Assembly: GCA_025062095.1 (NCBI GenBank)
Contig: JANXAZ010000018.1
Location: 1 to 32,182, forward strand
DNA: 32,182 nt
Source of the DNA: Geminicoccaceae bacterium
GTDB lineage: Bacteria; Pseudomonadota; Alphaproteobacteria; Geminicoccales; Geminicoccaceae
Direction: 5' to 3'
The notes beneath the pieces are model-generated. The model searched no databases. It saw nothing but the letters and a program-made list of their open reading frames with translations, and was not told the DNA's origin. The position numbers were made by a program, and so were the translations under genes. The stretch's first letter is position 1. The number at the start of each line of letters is the position of its first letter. Below, one piece after another: positions 14,989 through 24,559 of this stretch.

Positions 14989-15915
14989 TCAGCCGGCGGC
15001 CCAGGTCCGCGCCCGCGCCGAGAGCTCGGCGGCGACCTCGCGGCCGAGCCGCTCGGCGTCCTCGAGCGGCCCGCGACCGCCGAGCCGTTCCAGCCGGGAG
15101 CCGTCGGGTGTGGCGAGCAGGCCCTCGAACTCGAGGAGCGCGCCGCGCGGCCGGGCGAGGGCGGCGACGGGGGTTCGGCAGTTGCCGTCGAGCCGGGCCA
15201 GAAAGGCGCGCTCCGCCGCGACCGCGCGCATGGTCGCCGGATGCGCGAGCGGAGCGAGCAGCGCGCGCACGCGTTCGTCCTCGCGGCGGCAGGCGATGCC
15301 GATCGCACCCTGGCCGACGGCCGGCAGCATCTCCTCGGGCTCGAGCGCGACGCCTCCGGCGTTGCCGAGGCCCAGCCGGGCGAGCCCGGCCGCGGCCAAC
15401 AGGGTCGCATCCACCTCCGCGCGCGCGAGTTTGGCCAGACGCGTGTGGACGTTGCCGCGCAACGGGACGACCCGCAGATCGGGACGGGCGGCGAGGAGTT
15501 GAGCGGCGCGCCGCAAGGAGGCGGTCCCCACGCGGCAACCCCGCGGCAGCTCGGACAGCGAAAGCGCCCCGTGACGGGAACAGAGCACGTCGCGCGGGTC
15601 GGCGCGCTCGGGAACGGCGGCGATCTCGATTCCCTCCGGCAGGACCGTGGGCACGTCTTTCATCGAATGGACCGCGAGGTCGATCCGCCCTTCCAGGAGC
15701 GCTTCGTCGATCTCTTTGGTGAACAGGCCCTTGCCGCCGATCTCGGCGAGCGCGCGGTCCTGGATCCGGTCGCCGGTGGTGCGGATGACCACGAGCTCGA
15801 TCGCACCCGGAGCCGCGAGCTCGGGACGCGTGGCGGCGAGCGCCGCCCGCACGAGCTCGCTCTGGGCGAGCGCGAGCGGTGATCCGCGCGTGCCGATGCG
15901 CAACAGGCTCGTCAT
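14989..15915 (-). CDS. hemC: hydroxymethylbilane synthase (porphobilinogen deaminase)
   Basis: The protein has 308 residues. It starts at the ATG 15915-15913 with [18 protein letters not shown], the normal start of the family. The catalytic aspartate is D87 in VHSMKDVPT. The dipyrromethane cofactor is carried on C246 in [20 protein letters not shown] and [10 protein letters not shown] are the substrate-binding basic segments. The enzyme joins four porphobilinogen units into hydroxymethylbilane in the cytoplasm. It is the first gene of the operon hemC-hemD-mic60-hemY and is divergent from tsaD, with a 110-base spacer, an arrangement common in alphaproteobacteria. Confidence 0.98.
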   Translation of the reverse strand: MTSLLRIGTRGSPLALAQSELVRAALAATRPELAAPGAIELVVIRTTGDRIQDRALAEIGGKGLFTKEIDEALLEGRIDLAVHSMKDVPTVLPEGIEIAAVPERADPRDVLCSRHGALSLSELPRGCRVGTASLRRAAQLLAARPDLRVVPLRGNVHTRLAKLARAEVDATLLAAAGLARLGLGNAGGVALEPEEMLPAVGQGAIGIACRREDERVRALLAPLAHPATMRAVAAERAFLARLDGNCRTPVAALARPRGALLEFEGLLATPDGSRLERLGGRGPLEDAERLGREVAAELSARARTWAAG

Positions 15916-16025
15916 CGCCGCCGCCGCTCGCTATCGGGATCGGGCAGCTCGCGCCGACACCGTCCTGGCCCTCCTCGCGGGAGCCGCTTAGCCTCCGTGC
16001 CCGGCTCGTTCCAGTGAAAATCGCC

Positions 16026-17117
16026 ATGGCTCTGCCTTCGCCGCGCGGCCGTATCGTCCTCGGCATCGAAACCAGCTGCGACGAGACCGCGGCGGCGCTC
16101 GTGCGCGACGATCGGAGCGTGCTTTCCGCCCCGCTCTTCTCCCAACTTTCGGAGCACGCCCCTTACGGGGGAATCGTGCCGGAGATCGCGGCGCGGGCGC
16201 ATCTCGAGCGGCTCGACGTACTGATCGCGCGCGCGCTCGAAGAAGCCGACACGCGTCTTGCCGATCTCGCCGCCGTGGCCGCCACCGCGGGCCCCGGCCT
16301 CATCGGTGGCCTGAGCGTGGGCTTGTTGACGGCCAAGATGCTCGCGCTCGTCCACGACAAACCGCTGATCGCCGTCAATCATCTCGAAGCGCACGCACTC
16401 ACCGCCCGTTTCACCGACGCTCTCGACTTCCCTTATCTCGTGTTGCTGATCTCCGGCGGGCACTGTCAGCTCCAGCTCGTGCGGGGCGTCGGTGCGTACG
16501 AGCGGCTCGGCACGACGCTCGACGACGCGGTCGGCGAGGCCTTCGACAAGCTCGCCAAGATGCTGGGGCTCGGCTATCCGGGCGGGCCGCGGATCGAGGT
16601 GGCGGCTCGCGGCGGCGATCCGAGCCGCTTTCCCCTGCCGCGTCCGTTCGCGGGCGAGCCGCACTGCAACTTCTCCTTCTCCGGGCTCAAGACGGCGGTG
16701 CGCCGGCTCTTGCTCGAGCTCGGGCCGGCGGCGCTCGAGCCGTCCAATCTCGCCGATCTCTGCGCGAGCTTCGAGCAGGCGATCGCGGACGTCCTCGTCG
16801 ACCGCACCCGCCGCGCCCTCGCGCGAGCACGGCAGCGCCTGGGGGCGACGCCACCGCTCGTCGTGGCGGGCGGGGTGGCGGCCAATCGGCGCATCGGCGC
16901 GGCCTTGCGCGGGCTCGCGGGCGAAGCCGGGGTCCCGATCGTCGTTCCGCCGCCGCGGCTGTGCACGGACAACGGCACGATCGTCGCCTGGGCCGGGATC
17001 GAGCGCCTCGAGCTCGGTCTCGTCGACGGCCTCGACGTTCCCGCGCGGCCGCGTTGGCCTCTGGATCCGCGCGCGGAACCGCTCTTGGGCGCCGGCGCCA
17101 AGGGCCCCAAAGCGTGA
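16026..17117 (+). CDS. tsaD: tRNA N6-adenosine threonylcarbamoyltransferase
   Basis: The protein has 363 residues. I place the start at ATG 16026; an in-frame GTG at 16014 is possible, and neither has a clear Shine-Dalgarno sequence. The N-terminus [16 protein letters not shown] is diagnostic. The metal ligands are H119 and H123 in NHLEAH and the aspartate of CTDNG near the C-terminus. [22 protein letters not shown] and [10 protein letters not shown] are further family motifs. TsaD transfers the threonylcarbamoyl group to A37 of tRNAs that read ANN codons, together with TsaB and TsaE, which are not in this window. It ends 7 bases from the convergent ABC exporter gene. Confidence 0.98.
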   Translation: MALPSPRGRIVLGIETSCDETAAALVRDDRSVLSAPLFSQLSEHAPYGGIVPEIAARAHLERLDVLIARALEEADTRLADLAAVAATAGPGLIGGLSVGLLTAKMLALVHDKPLIAVNHLEAHALTARFTDALDFPYLVLLISGGHCQLQLVRGVGAYERLGTTLDDAVGEAFDKLAKMLGLGYPGGPRIEVAARGGDPSRFPLPRPFAGEPHCNFSFSGLKTAVRRLLLELGPAALEPSNLADLCASFEQAIADVLVDRTRRALARARQRLGATPPLVVAGGVAANRRIGAALRGLAGEAGVPIVVPPPRLCTDNGTIVAWAGIERLELGLVDGLDVPARPRWPLDPRAEPLLGAGAKGPKA

Positions 17118-17124
17118 AGCCGGC

Positions 17125-18951
<1,827 letters not shown>

Positions 18952-19026
18952 GGGCTCGGGGTAGGCGCGAGCGGGGCCGAGGGCAAGCGCGCGAGCGCGA
19001 AAGCGCCCTCGTCGCGGTCGGGAGCC

Positions 19027-19045
19027 CGCTCGCCTCCGGCGAGCG
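19027..19045 (-). terminator. hairpin after TRAP operon 1
   Basis: An 8-bp perfect stem (CGCTCGCC / GGCGAGCG) with a 3-base loop lies in the 143-base gap between the end of dctM and the ABC exporter gene. No T-run follows on the minus strand. The position fits a terminator of the TRAP operon. Confidence 0.4.
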
Positions 19046-19094
19046 CCGCGACGGGCGGTCGCGCGCGGCCGGCGTCGGTCCGGGAGGCGGGGCC

Positions 19095-20453
19095 TCAGCC
19101 GTACATCTGCGCCGGCAGCCACAAGACGAGCTGCGGCCAGGTGAAGACGATGGCGACGGCCAAAAGCTGCAGGAGGACGAACGGAACGATTCCCTGGTAT
19201 ATGTCTACGGTCGTGATCGCGCGCGGGGCGACCCCTCGCAAGTAAAAGAGCGAGAAGCCGACCGGCGGCGTCAGGAACGAGGTCTGCAAACACAGGGCGA
19301 AGAGCACGACGAACCAGGTCGGCTCGAAGCCGAGGTCTTTGACCACGGGGGCCACGAGCGGCAGGATGATGAGCGTGATCTCGAGCCAGTCGAGGAAGAA
19401 GCCGGCGACGAAGGCGATGAAGAGGATGAAGATCACGATCCCGTTGGGATCGAAGGGCAGGGCCTTGAGCGTCTCGGCGACGAGCTCGTCGCCGCCCAAG
19501 GAGCGCATGACGAGAGCGAAGGCGGTAGCACCCAAGAAGATGCCGAAGATGAAAGCGGTGGTGAGCGCGGTTTCGCGGCACACCTCGCGCAAGGTGTTCC
19601 AGTCGAGCTTGCGGTTGGCGGCGGCGAGGAGCGTGGCGCCGAAGGCGCCCAACCCCGAGGCCTCGGTGGGCGTGGCGATGCCGAAGAAGATCGAGCCCAA
19701 GACGGCGAGGATCAAAAAGAGCGGAGCGAGCACGGAAAGAAGGGTGTCGCGCAAGAGCTTCCAGCTCACCGGCTCGAGGTTCGGCGGATGGGGCGCCGCT
19801 TTCGGAAAAAAGACACCCACGAGGATCACGTAGACGAGATACAGACTGCCCAAGAGCAGTCCGGGAAAGACGGCACCCATGAAGAGATCGCCGACCGAGA
19901 GGCCGAGCTGGTCGGCCATGATCACGAGCATGATCGAGGGCGGGATGAGGATGCCGAGCGTGCCCGAGGCGGCGACGACCCCGCTCGCCAGTTTCTTCGA
20001 ATAGCCCTGCTCGAGCATCACCGGGAGCGACAGCACCGACAAGAGCACGACCGAGGCGCCGACGATCCCGGTCGAGGCGGCCAGGAGAATGCCGATCAGC
20101 ACCACGGTGAGGGCGAGGCCGCCGTTGAAGCGACCGAAGAGGGCGACGAAGTTGCGCATCATGCTCTCCGCCACCCCCGAGCGGTCGAGCATGAGGCCCA
20201 TGAAGACGAAATTGGGCAGCGACACGAGCACCCAGTTCTCCATCTGGTTCCAGATGCGATCGACGATGATCGCGAACCGGGACCAGTCGGAGAGCATGAA
20301 GGTGTCGATATCGAAATAATGGGAAAGGGTGATCCCCACCCAAGCGAAAATCAGGCTCAACCCGCCCAGAAGCCAAGCGACCGGGAAACCGGTGAAGAGC
20401 GAGAGTATGAAGGAGCTCAGGAAGACGAGAACGATGATCTCGTAAGCCGGCAT
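19095..20453 (-). CDS. TRAP transporter 1, large membrane subunit (DctM/FcbT3 type)
   Basis: The protein has 452 residues with about 11-12 membrane helices. The ATG at 20453-20451 follows GGAAG. Family signatures are SLPNFVFMGLMLDRSG (about 80-95), SGTLGILIPPSIMLVIMADQ (about 163-182) and the C-terminal mirror TSFLTPPVGFSLFYLRG. The segment WNQMENWVLVSLPNF places it with the mannitol/chloroaromatic-type (FcbT3) branch. It forms the sodium-driven transport channel with the small subunit and receives substrate from the periplasmic binding protein encoded upstream. It is the last gene of the operon P-Q-M. Confidence 0.95.
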   Translation of the reverse strand: MPAYEIIVLVFLSSFILSLFTGFPVAWLLGGLSLIFAWVGITLSHYFDIDTFMLSDWSRFAIIVDRIWNQMENWVLVSLPNFVFMGLMLDRSGVAESMMRNFVALFGRFNGGLALTVVLIGILLAASTGIVGASVVLLSVLSLPVMLEQGYSKKLASGVVAASGTLGILIPPSIMLVIMADQLGLSVGDLFMGAVFPGLLLGSLYLVYVILVGVFFPKAAPHPPNLEPVSWKLLRDTLLSVLAPLFLILAVLGSIFFGIATPTEASGLGAFGATLLAAANRKLDWNTLREVCRETALTTAFIFGIFLGATAFALVMRSLGGDELVAETLKALPFDPNGIVIFILFIAFVAGFFLDWLEITLIILPLVAPVVKDLGFEPTWFVVLFALCLQTSFLTPPVGFSLFYLRGVAPRAITTVDIYQGIVPFVLLQLLAVAIVFTWPQLVLWLPAQMYG

Positions 20454-20484
20454 GGCTGATCTTCCGCTCTCGCGCGCATGCGCC

Positions 20485-21102
20485 TCACGATGCCGGCTTG
20501 GGTCTCGGCCAGCCGAAGAGCAACGCCGTGACCCGCAACAGGCGCGCGATCGCGGCCAAGAGGAGCAACGTGAAGCCCCAGAGGATGAAAGACTTGGGGA
20601 TCCAGCGATAGGGCAAGCCGCCGGGGGCGGCGGAGACCTCGTTGAACCGCCAAGAGCGCGAGACGAAGGGGATCGCTTCCAGGATCACGGCGAGGCAGAA
20701 AGGGATGAGCAAGAAGAGAAGGCCCGCGAGCTCGATCCAGCCGCGGGAGCGTACCGGCAGTCGCTCGGCGAAGACGTCGATGCGCACGTGGCGGTCGGTG
20801 ACGAGAGCATAAGAGAGGGCGAGGATGAAGCCGATTCCGTAGATGTGCCACTGGATTTCTTCGAGCATGATCGAGCCGCGGCCGAACACGTAGCGCAGCG
20901 TGACCGCGAAGACCACGACGAGGACGAGGAGTGCCCACGAGAAGGCTGCGACGTAGTTCACCTTGAGGACCACCGCCTCGAGGAGATCGGACGGTGCCGT
21001 GCGCGGCAGGCGGAAGTGATGCCGTTCTTCGAGTTCGTGGAAGACCTTCTCGGCGACCTCGCCGACGGTCTCGCCGGGACCGCGCTCGACGACGACGCTC
21101 AT
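20485..21102 (-). CDS. TRAP transporter 1, small membrane subunit (DctQ/FcbT2 type)
   Basis: The protein has 205 residues with four membrane helices (about 50-70, 83-103, 120-142 and 173-195). The ATG at 21102-21100 follows AAGGAAGG. A cytoplasmic N-terminus of about 40 residues precedes the first helix and is longer than in many DctQ proteins. VTDRHVRIDVFAERL (about 101-115) is the typical DctQ loop after helix 2. It binds DctM and is needed for transport. It starts 71 bases after dctP, separated by a strong hairpin, and 31 bases before dctM. Confidence 0.92.
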   Translation of the reverse strand: MSVVVERGPGETVGEVAEKVFHELEERHHFRLPRTAPSDLLEAVVLKVNYVAAFSWALLVLVVVFAVTLRYVFGRGSIMLEEIQWHIYGIGFILALSYALVTDRHVRIDVFAERLPVRSRGWIELAGLLFLLIPFCLAVILEAIPFVSRSWRFNEVSAAPGGLPYRWIPKSFILWGFTLLLLAAIARLLRVTALLFGWPRPKPAS

Positions 21103-21132
21103 GGTTCGCCTTCCTTCCCCTCCTCACGGAAA

Positions 21133-21153
21133 GGGCCGCCCCGGGGGCGGCCC
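21133..21153 (-). terminator. strong hairpin between dctP and dctQ of TRAP 1
   Basis: A perfect 8-bp stem (GGGCCGCC / GGCGGCCC) closes a 5-base loop whose bases can extend the pairing. On the minus strand it is followed by CTTTCC, a very short T-run. It lies inside the operon, after the binding-protein gene and before the membrane genes. This is the place where a partial terminator or an RNA-stabilising end would let the binding protein be made in excess. Confidence 0.6.
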
Positions 21154-21173
21154 CGCGCTCCGATCCTTCGCCT

Positions 21174-22241
21174 TCAGCCCCGCGGCAGAAAGCCGTAGCG
21201 CCGCCAGGGCGCGTGCGCCGCCTGGAAGGCGAGCTGGGACTCGTAGACCTTCTTGAAGAGCGGATCTTTGGCCGCCTCTTCGGCCATCACCTCCTGGGTG
21301 GCCTTTTTGAAGGCGGCGATCATCTCGTCGCTCCAGCGCACGAGCTTCACGCCTTCTTTCTCGAACTTGCTGAGCATCGGGCCCTGAAGCGCCTCGGCCT
21401 TGGCGATGGCCATGGTCACCGCCGCGGTGCAGGTGGTCTCGATGAGCGCCTGCGTTTCTTTGTTGATCGAATCCCAGGCCTTCTTGTTCACGTAGAGATA
21501 CTGGCTGGTCGAGGGCTGATGCCAACCCGGCAGATAATAATATTTGGCGACCTTGTAGAAGCCGAGCTGCTCGTCGACCGTGGGCAGGGAGAACTCGGTG
21601 CCGTCGAGCACGCCCTTTTCCAGCGCCTGGAAGAGCTCGCCACCGGGCAAGAGGGTCACCGAGGCGCCGAGCTTCTGCCAGATTTTGCCGCCCAGGCCGG
21701 CGGCGCGGAACTTGAGGCCTCTGATCTGGTCGAGAGAGGTGATCTCGAAGCGGAACCAGCCCGAGGCTTCCGGGCTGATCGTGCCGCAGAAGATCGGATG
21801 CACGTTGTGCGGGCGATAGACTTCGTGCAGGAGCTCCTTGCCGCCGCCGAAATAGAACCAGGCGGCGTATTCCCAGGGCTCCATGCCGAAGGGGACCGCA
21901 CCGAAGAGCGCCGAGGCCGGCACCTTGCCGATCTCGTAGCCCATCCAGGTGTAGCCGGCTTCGATCTTCCCTTCGCTCACCGCGTCGAACACGCCCAGTG
22001 CGGGGATCATCTTACCCGGCTCGAAGATCCGCAGATCGACCTTGCCGCCGCTGACCGCGCGCAGCTGATCGGCCACCCAGGGCATGGTGTCGCCGAGCGC
22101 GGTGAGGTTCGAGGCGAAGGCCATCGGCACCGGCCAGCGGACGCGGTCGAAATCGGCCGCGGCCGGACCGGATGCGAGCATCACCGAACACGCGAGAAGG
22201 CCTCCGGCGAGACCCGAGGCGAGTGCGTGGTACCGCGGCAT
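21174..22241 (-). CDS. TRAP transporter 1, periplasmic substrate-binding protein (TakP-like)
   Basis: The protein has 355 residues. Two ATGs lie close together (22247 and 22241); I chose 22241 because GGGAGG is then about 7 bases away. The signal peptide covers about residues 1-30 (LASGLAGGLLACSVMLASGPAAA). The segment FRAAGLGGKIWQKLGAS with the following TLLPGGELFQALEKGVLDG, and YYYLPGWHQPS, match the branch containing the 2-oxo-acid binding protein TakP and the FcbT1 proteins. This contrasts with the dicarboxylate-type DctP of TRAP 2. A 2-oxo acid or similar monocarboxylate is therefore a fair guess for the ligand, by family only. First gene of the operon, with a probable promoter at 22273-22301. 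Confidence 0.93.
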   Translation of the reverse strand: MPRYHALASGLAGGLLACSVMLASGPAAADFDRVRWPVPMAFASNLTALGDTMPWVADQLRAVSGGKVDLRIFEPGKMIPALGVFDAVSEGKIEAGYTWMGYEIGKVPASALFGAVPFGMEPWEYAAWFYFGGGKELLHEVYRPHNVHPIFCGTISPEASGWFRFEITSLDQIRGLKFRAAGLGGKIWQKLGASVTLLPGGELFQALEKGVLDGTEFSLPTVDEQLGFYKVAKYYYLPGWHQPSTSQYLYVNKKAWDSINKETQALIETTCTAAVTMAIAKAEALQGPMLSKFEKEGVKLVRWSDEMIAAFKKATQEVMAEEAAKDPLFKKVYESQLAFQAAHAPWRRYGFLPRG

Positions 22242-22272
22242 GGGCATGCCTCCCTTTTTCCGAGCTCGGCCA

Positions 22273-22301
22273 GCTATACGCAGCGGCTCGCGGGTCCACA
22301 A
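22273..22301 (-). promoter_or_regulatory. probable promoter of TRAP operon 1
   Basis: On the minus strand TTGTGG (22301-22296) and TATAGC (22278-22273) are separated by exactly 17 bases. The -10 element is one of the few A/T-rich spots in the gap before dctP. The start codon is about 32 bases downstream of the -10 element. Confidence 0.45.
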
Positions 22302-22339
22302 GGCGGCCGGGCGCTGGTCGTCCGCGCGTCCGTGCCGGC

Positions 22340-22999
22340 TCAGGCCGTGGGGGTCACGAAGATCTCGACCCGTCGGTTGAGCTGGCGGCCGGCCTCGGTC
22401 GCGTTCGTGGCCCGGGGCTCGCGCTCGCCGCGGCCTTCGGCCGAAAGCCGCGAGGCGGGCACGCCGCGGGCGATCAGCGCGTCGACCACCGCCCGCGCGC
22501 GGCGCAGGGAAAGCCCCTCGTTGTAGGCCTCCGAGCCGACCGCATCCGTGTGGCCGACCACGGTCGCGAAGGATCGATCGTATTTGATCAAGACGCCGGC
22601 GAGCTTGTCGAGGGTCGGGGCGAAAGCGGGCTTGATGTCGGCGCGGTCGAAATCGAACAAGATTTCGTTCTGGAGCGTGATCTTCAAGAGGTCCTCGCGC
22701 ACTCGCTCGACCTCCACCCGGCCGGCCTCGCGCTCGCGCGCAAGGGTGGATTTGAACTCCTCTTCTTGGCGATCGAAGAGGTAGCCGATGCCGGCGCCCA
22801 CGGCCGCGCCCACCGCCGCACCCAAGGGCACGCCCTTGCGGTCCTTTTTCGCGAGCACCGCACCCGTGACCCCGCCCACCACGGCGCCGGTGGCGGCGCC
22901 GATCACCGTCTTGTCGTAAGCCGTACCCAGACGCCGCTCGCCGTCGGCGCAACCGGAAAGGAAAAGAAGAACGAGAAGAACCGAAACCAAGCGGGACAT
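22340..22999 (-). CDS. OmpA-family outer-membrane lipoprotein
   Basis: The protein has 219 residues. The ATG at 22999-22997 starts a lipoprotein signal peptide with the lipobox LSGC (Cys 17). A glycine-zipper region follows (about 33-74: GAATGAVVGGVTGAV and GAAVGAAVGAGIGYLF). A short helical linker precedes the OmpA C-terminal domain (about 110-217) with FDFDRADIKP, VVGHTDAVGSEAYNEGLSLRRA and NRRVEIFV. The Asp and Arg that bind diaminopimelate in peptidoglycan are in place. It would tie the outer membrane to the cell wall, as YiaD/Pal-like proteins do. It is divergent from the propeller gene, with about 270 bases between, and precedes TRAP 1 on the same strand, probably as its own unit. Confidence 0.93.
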   Translation of the reverse strand: MSRLVSVLLVLLFLSGCADGERRLGTAYDKTVIGAATGAVVGGVTGAVLAKKDRKGVPLGAAVGAAVGAGIGYLFDRQEEEFKSTLAREREAGRVEVERVREDLLKITLQNEILFDFDRADIKPAFAPTLDKLAGVLIKYDRSFATVVGHTDAVGSEAYNEGLSLRRARAVVDALIARGVPASRLSAEGRGEREPRATNATEAGRQLNRRVEIFVTPTA

Positions 23000-23210
23000 G
23001 GCCGAATTCCGCAGTCGCAAGGCTCGCTCGGGACCGGAGCGCGATCGGCCGCAGATATGGTGACGCCCGACCGCCGCCGCAGGGGGCGAGGACGATCTGC
23101 GCGGATCCGTCCGAGCGCGCGCACGGCGCGCCTCGCATTGGCCGCGGTGCGGGTGCCGCGGAGCGCGCGACGAACCTCGAGCGAAGCGGACGAGGCGAAG
23201 CTTCCGCTGC

Positions 23211-23239
23211 TTGCGCGTTCTCGTGAAGGAGCTGATAAA
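23211..23239 (+). promoter_or_regulatory. possible promoter of the propeller-GTPase unit
   Basis: TTGCGC (23211-23216) and GATAAA (23234-23239) are 17 bases apart, and the stretch 23231-23252 is unusually A/T-rich for this window. The match to consensus is modest. The start codon lies about 30 bases downstream. The rest of the gap 23000-23269 shows no gene I can support. Confidence 0.3.
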
Positions 23240-23269
23240 GAATTTCCGAATGTTCGTGGGGAGGCGGTC

Positions 23270-24559
23270 GTGATCGAGGAATCGAATGTTATATCGTTGC
23301 GTCTTCGGCGCCGGCAGGCGTTGCTCGCCGCCGGTTTCGTCTCGGTGGCGCTCGCGGCACCCCGGCTCGCCCCGGCGCGGAGCGGCGCGGGAGCGGTCTT
23401 CGCGCTGCGGGGCGACGGCAAGGTCGTGGTCATCGATCCCGCGACCGACACGATCCTCCGGGTTCTCGAGACCGGCGGAAAAGGCGGCACGCTCGGATCG
23501 CTTTCCGCCGACGGGCGGCTGCTCTTCGTCGCCAACAACGCCGCCGGGCAGCGCACGGTCACGGTGATCGACGCCGAGAAGCTCGACATCAGAGCCCAGC
23601 TCGAAACCGGCAACCGACCCAAGCACCCGGTCTTGTCGCCCGACGGCACGACGATCGCGCTCAATCATTCCGGGCTCGACGAGGGCAAACTGCGGATCAC
23701 CTTCATCGACGCGGCGACGGCGCGACCGATGCGCACCGTCGAACTTCCCGTCGACAATACGGCGGGTCAGAGCGATGCGAGCATGCACGGGGGTTGGTCC
23801 CCGGACGGGCGCGTGTTCGCGGTCGGATCTTATTTCGACAACGCGATCTTCTTCGTGCGGCCCGACGGCGGGTTCGCGAAGGTCGCATCCGTCGGCAACC
23901 CGCACTACTTCGACTGGTTCGGCCGCGAGATGTGGGCGGTGATCGAGGCACCCGAGCCGAAGGGCGAAGGAGCATCGGCGCGGATCGAGATCTGGAACCT
24001 CGCGGACCTTTCCGCCCCGAGGCTCGAAGCCGCTCTCGCCATGGGTCGCACGGCCAAGGAGAGCGAGCTCCTCGACCGCATCGAGGGCCATCACGGTGTC
24101 TTCACCCAAGACGGGCGCTTCTACGTCGTCTGCAACCGGGGAAGCGGCAAGGCGCTCGAGGGGAGCTCGGTGGAGATCTGGGAGCGCGCGAGCCGCAGCC
24201 GCGTCGCGGCCGTCGATTCCGGTGTCGCGGGGGTCGGCCACGCCTATCTCGCTCCCGACGGTCGCTACGCCGTGCTCACGCAGTACAACGACACCAAGCT
24301 CCCGATCCTCGACCTCGCCGAGCGGAAGATCGTAGCCGTGATCGATGCCGGCCAAGGCGGACATCTGGGGCACGCGGCCTTCGCGAACGGCAAGATGTAC
24401 GTCAACAACCGCAAGGCCGACGAAGTCCTGGTGATCGATCCCGCTCGCTGGGCGATCGTCAAACGCATCCAGACCGCGGCCGGCGGTCAAGCGCAGGCCA
24501 TGGTGCTGGCCGCACCTTACGGTGTCTTCGAGCGGGTCGTGAATCCGTACCTCGCGTGA
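23270..24559 (+). CDS. Tat-exported YVTN-type beta-propeller with a histidine at matching places in six blades
   Basis: The protein has 429 residues. I chose the GTG at 23270 because GGGGAGG stands 5 bases before it; the longer open frame upstream has no similarity. The N-terminus has a twin-arginine-like signal: LRLRRRQALLAAGF (10-23), a hydrophobic stretch, and probable cleavage near 36-40. The rest is a seven-bladed propeller of YVTN type, with blade turns SADG, SPDG, SPDG, TQDG and APDG. Six blades carry a His just before the turn: H119, H173, H212, H275, H324 and H368. In four of them the His-to-Asp distance is exactly six. Blade 1 has L75 instead; H274 and H365 are extra. Such a ring would face the central channel and could hold a metal. 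No known family is assigned. The overlapping downstream gene is a metal-chaperone-type GTPase. Confidence 0.85.
   Translation: MIEESNVISLRLRRRQALLAAGFVSVALAAPRLAPARSGAGAVFALRGDGKVVVIDPATDTILRVLETGGKGGTLGSLSADGRLLFVANNAAGQRTVTVIDAEKLDIRAQLETGNRPKHPVLSPDGTTIALNHSGLDEGKLRITFIDAATARPMRTVELPVDNTAGQSDASMHGGWSPDGRVFAVGSYFDNAIFFVRPDGGFAKVASVGNPHYFDWFGREMWAVIEAPEPKGEGASARIEIWNLADLSAPRLEAALAMGRTAKESELLDRIEGHHGVFTQDGRFYVVCNRGSGKALEGSSVEIWERASRSRVAAVDSGVAGVGHAYLAPDGRYAVLTQYNDTKLPILDLAERKIVAVIDAGQGGHLGHAAFANGKMYVNNRKADEVLVIDPARWAIVKRIQTAAGGQAQAMVLAAPYGVFERVVNPYLA

Noticed and set aside
23270-24559. Assignment of the propeller as NosZ, NirF or a cytochrome d1-type protein
   Set aside because: It lacks a CuA domain, a c-type heme motif and any denitrification neighbours; only the histidine-ring geometry is reminiscent.
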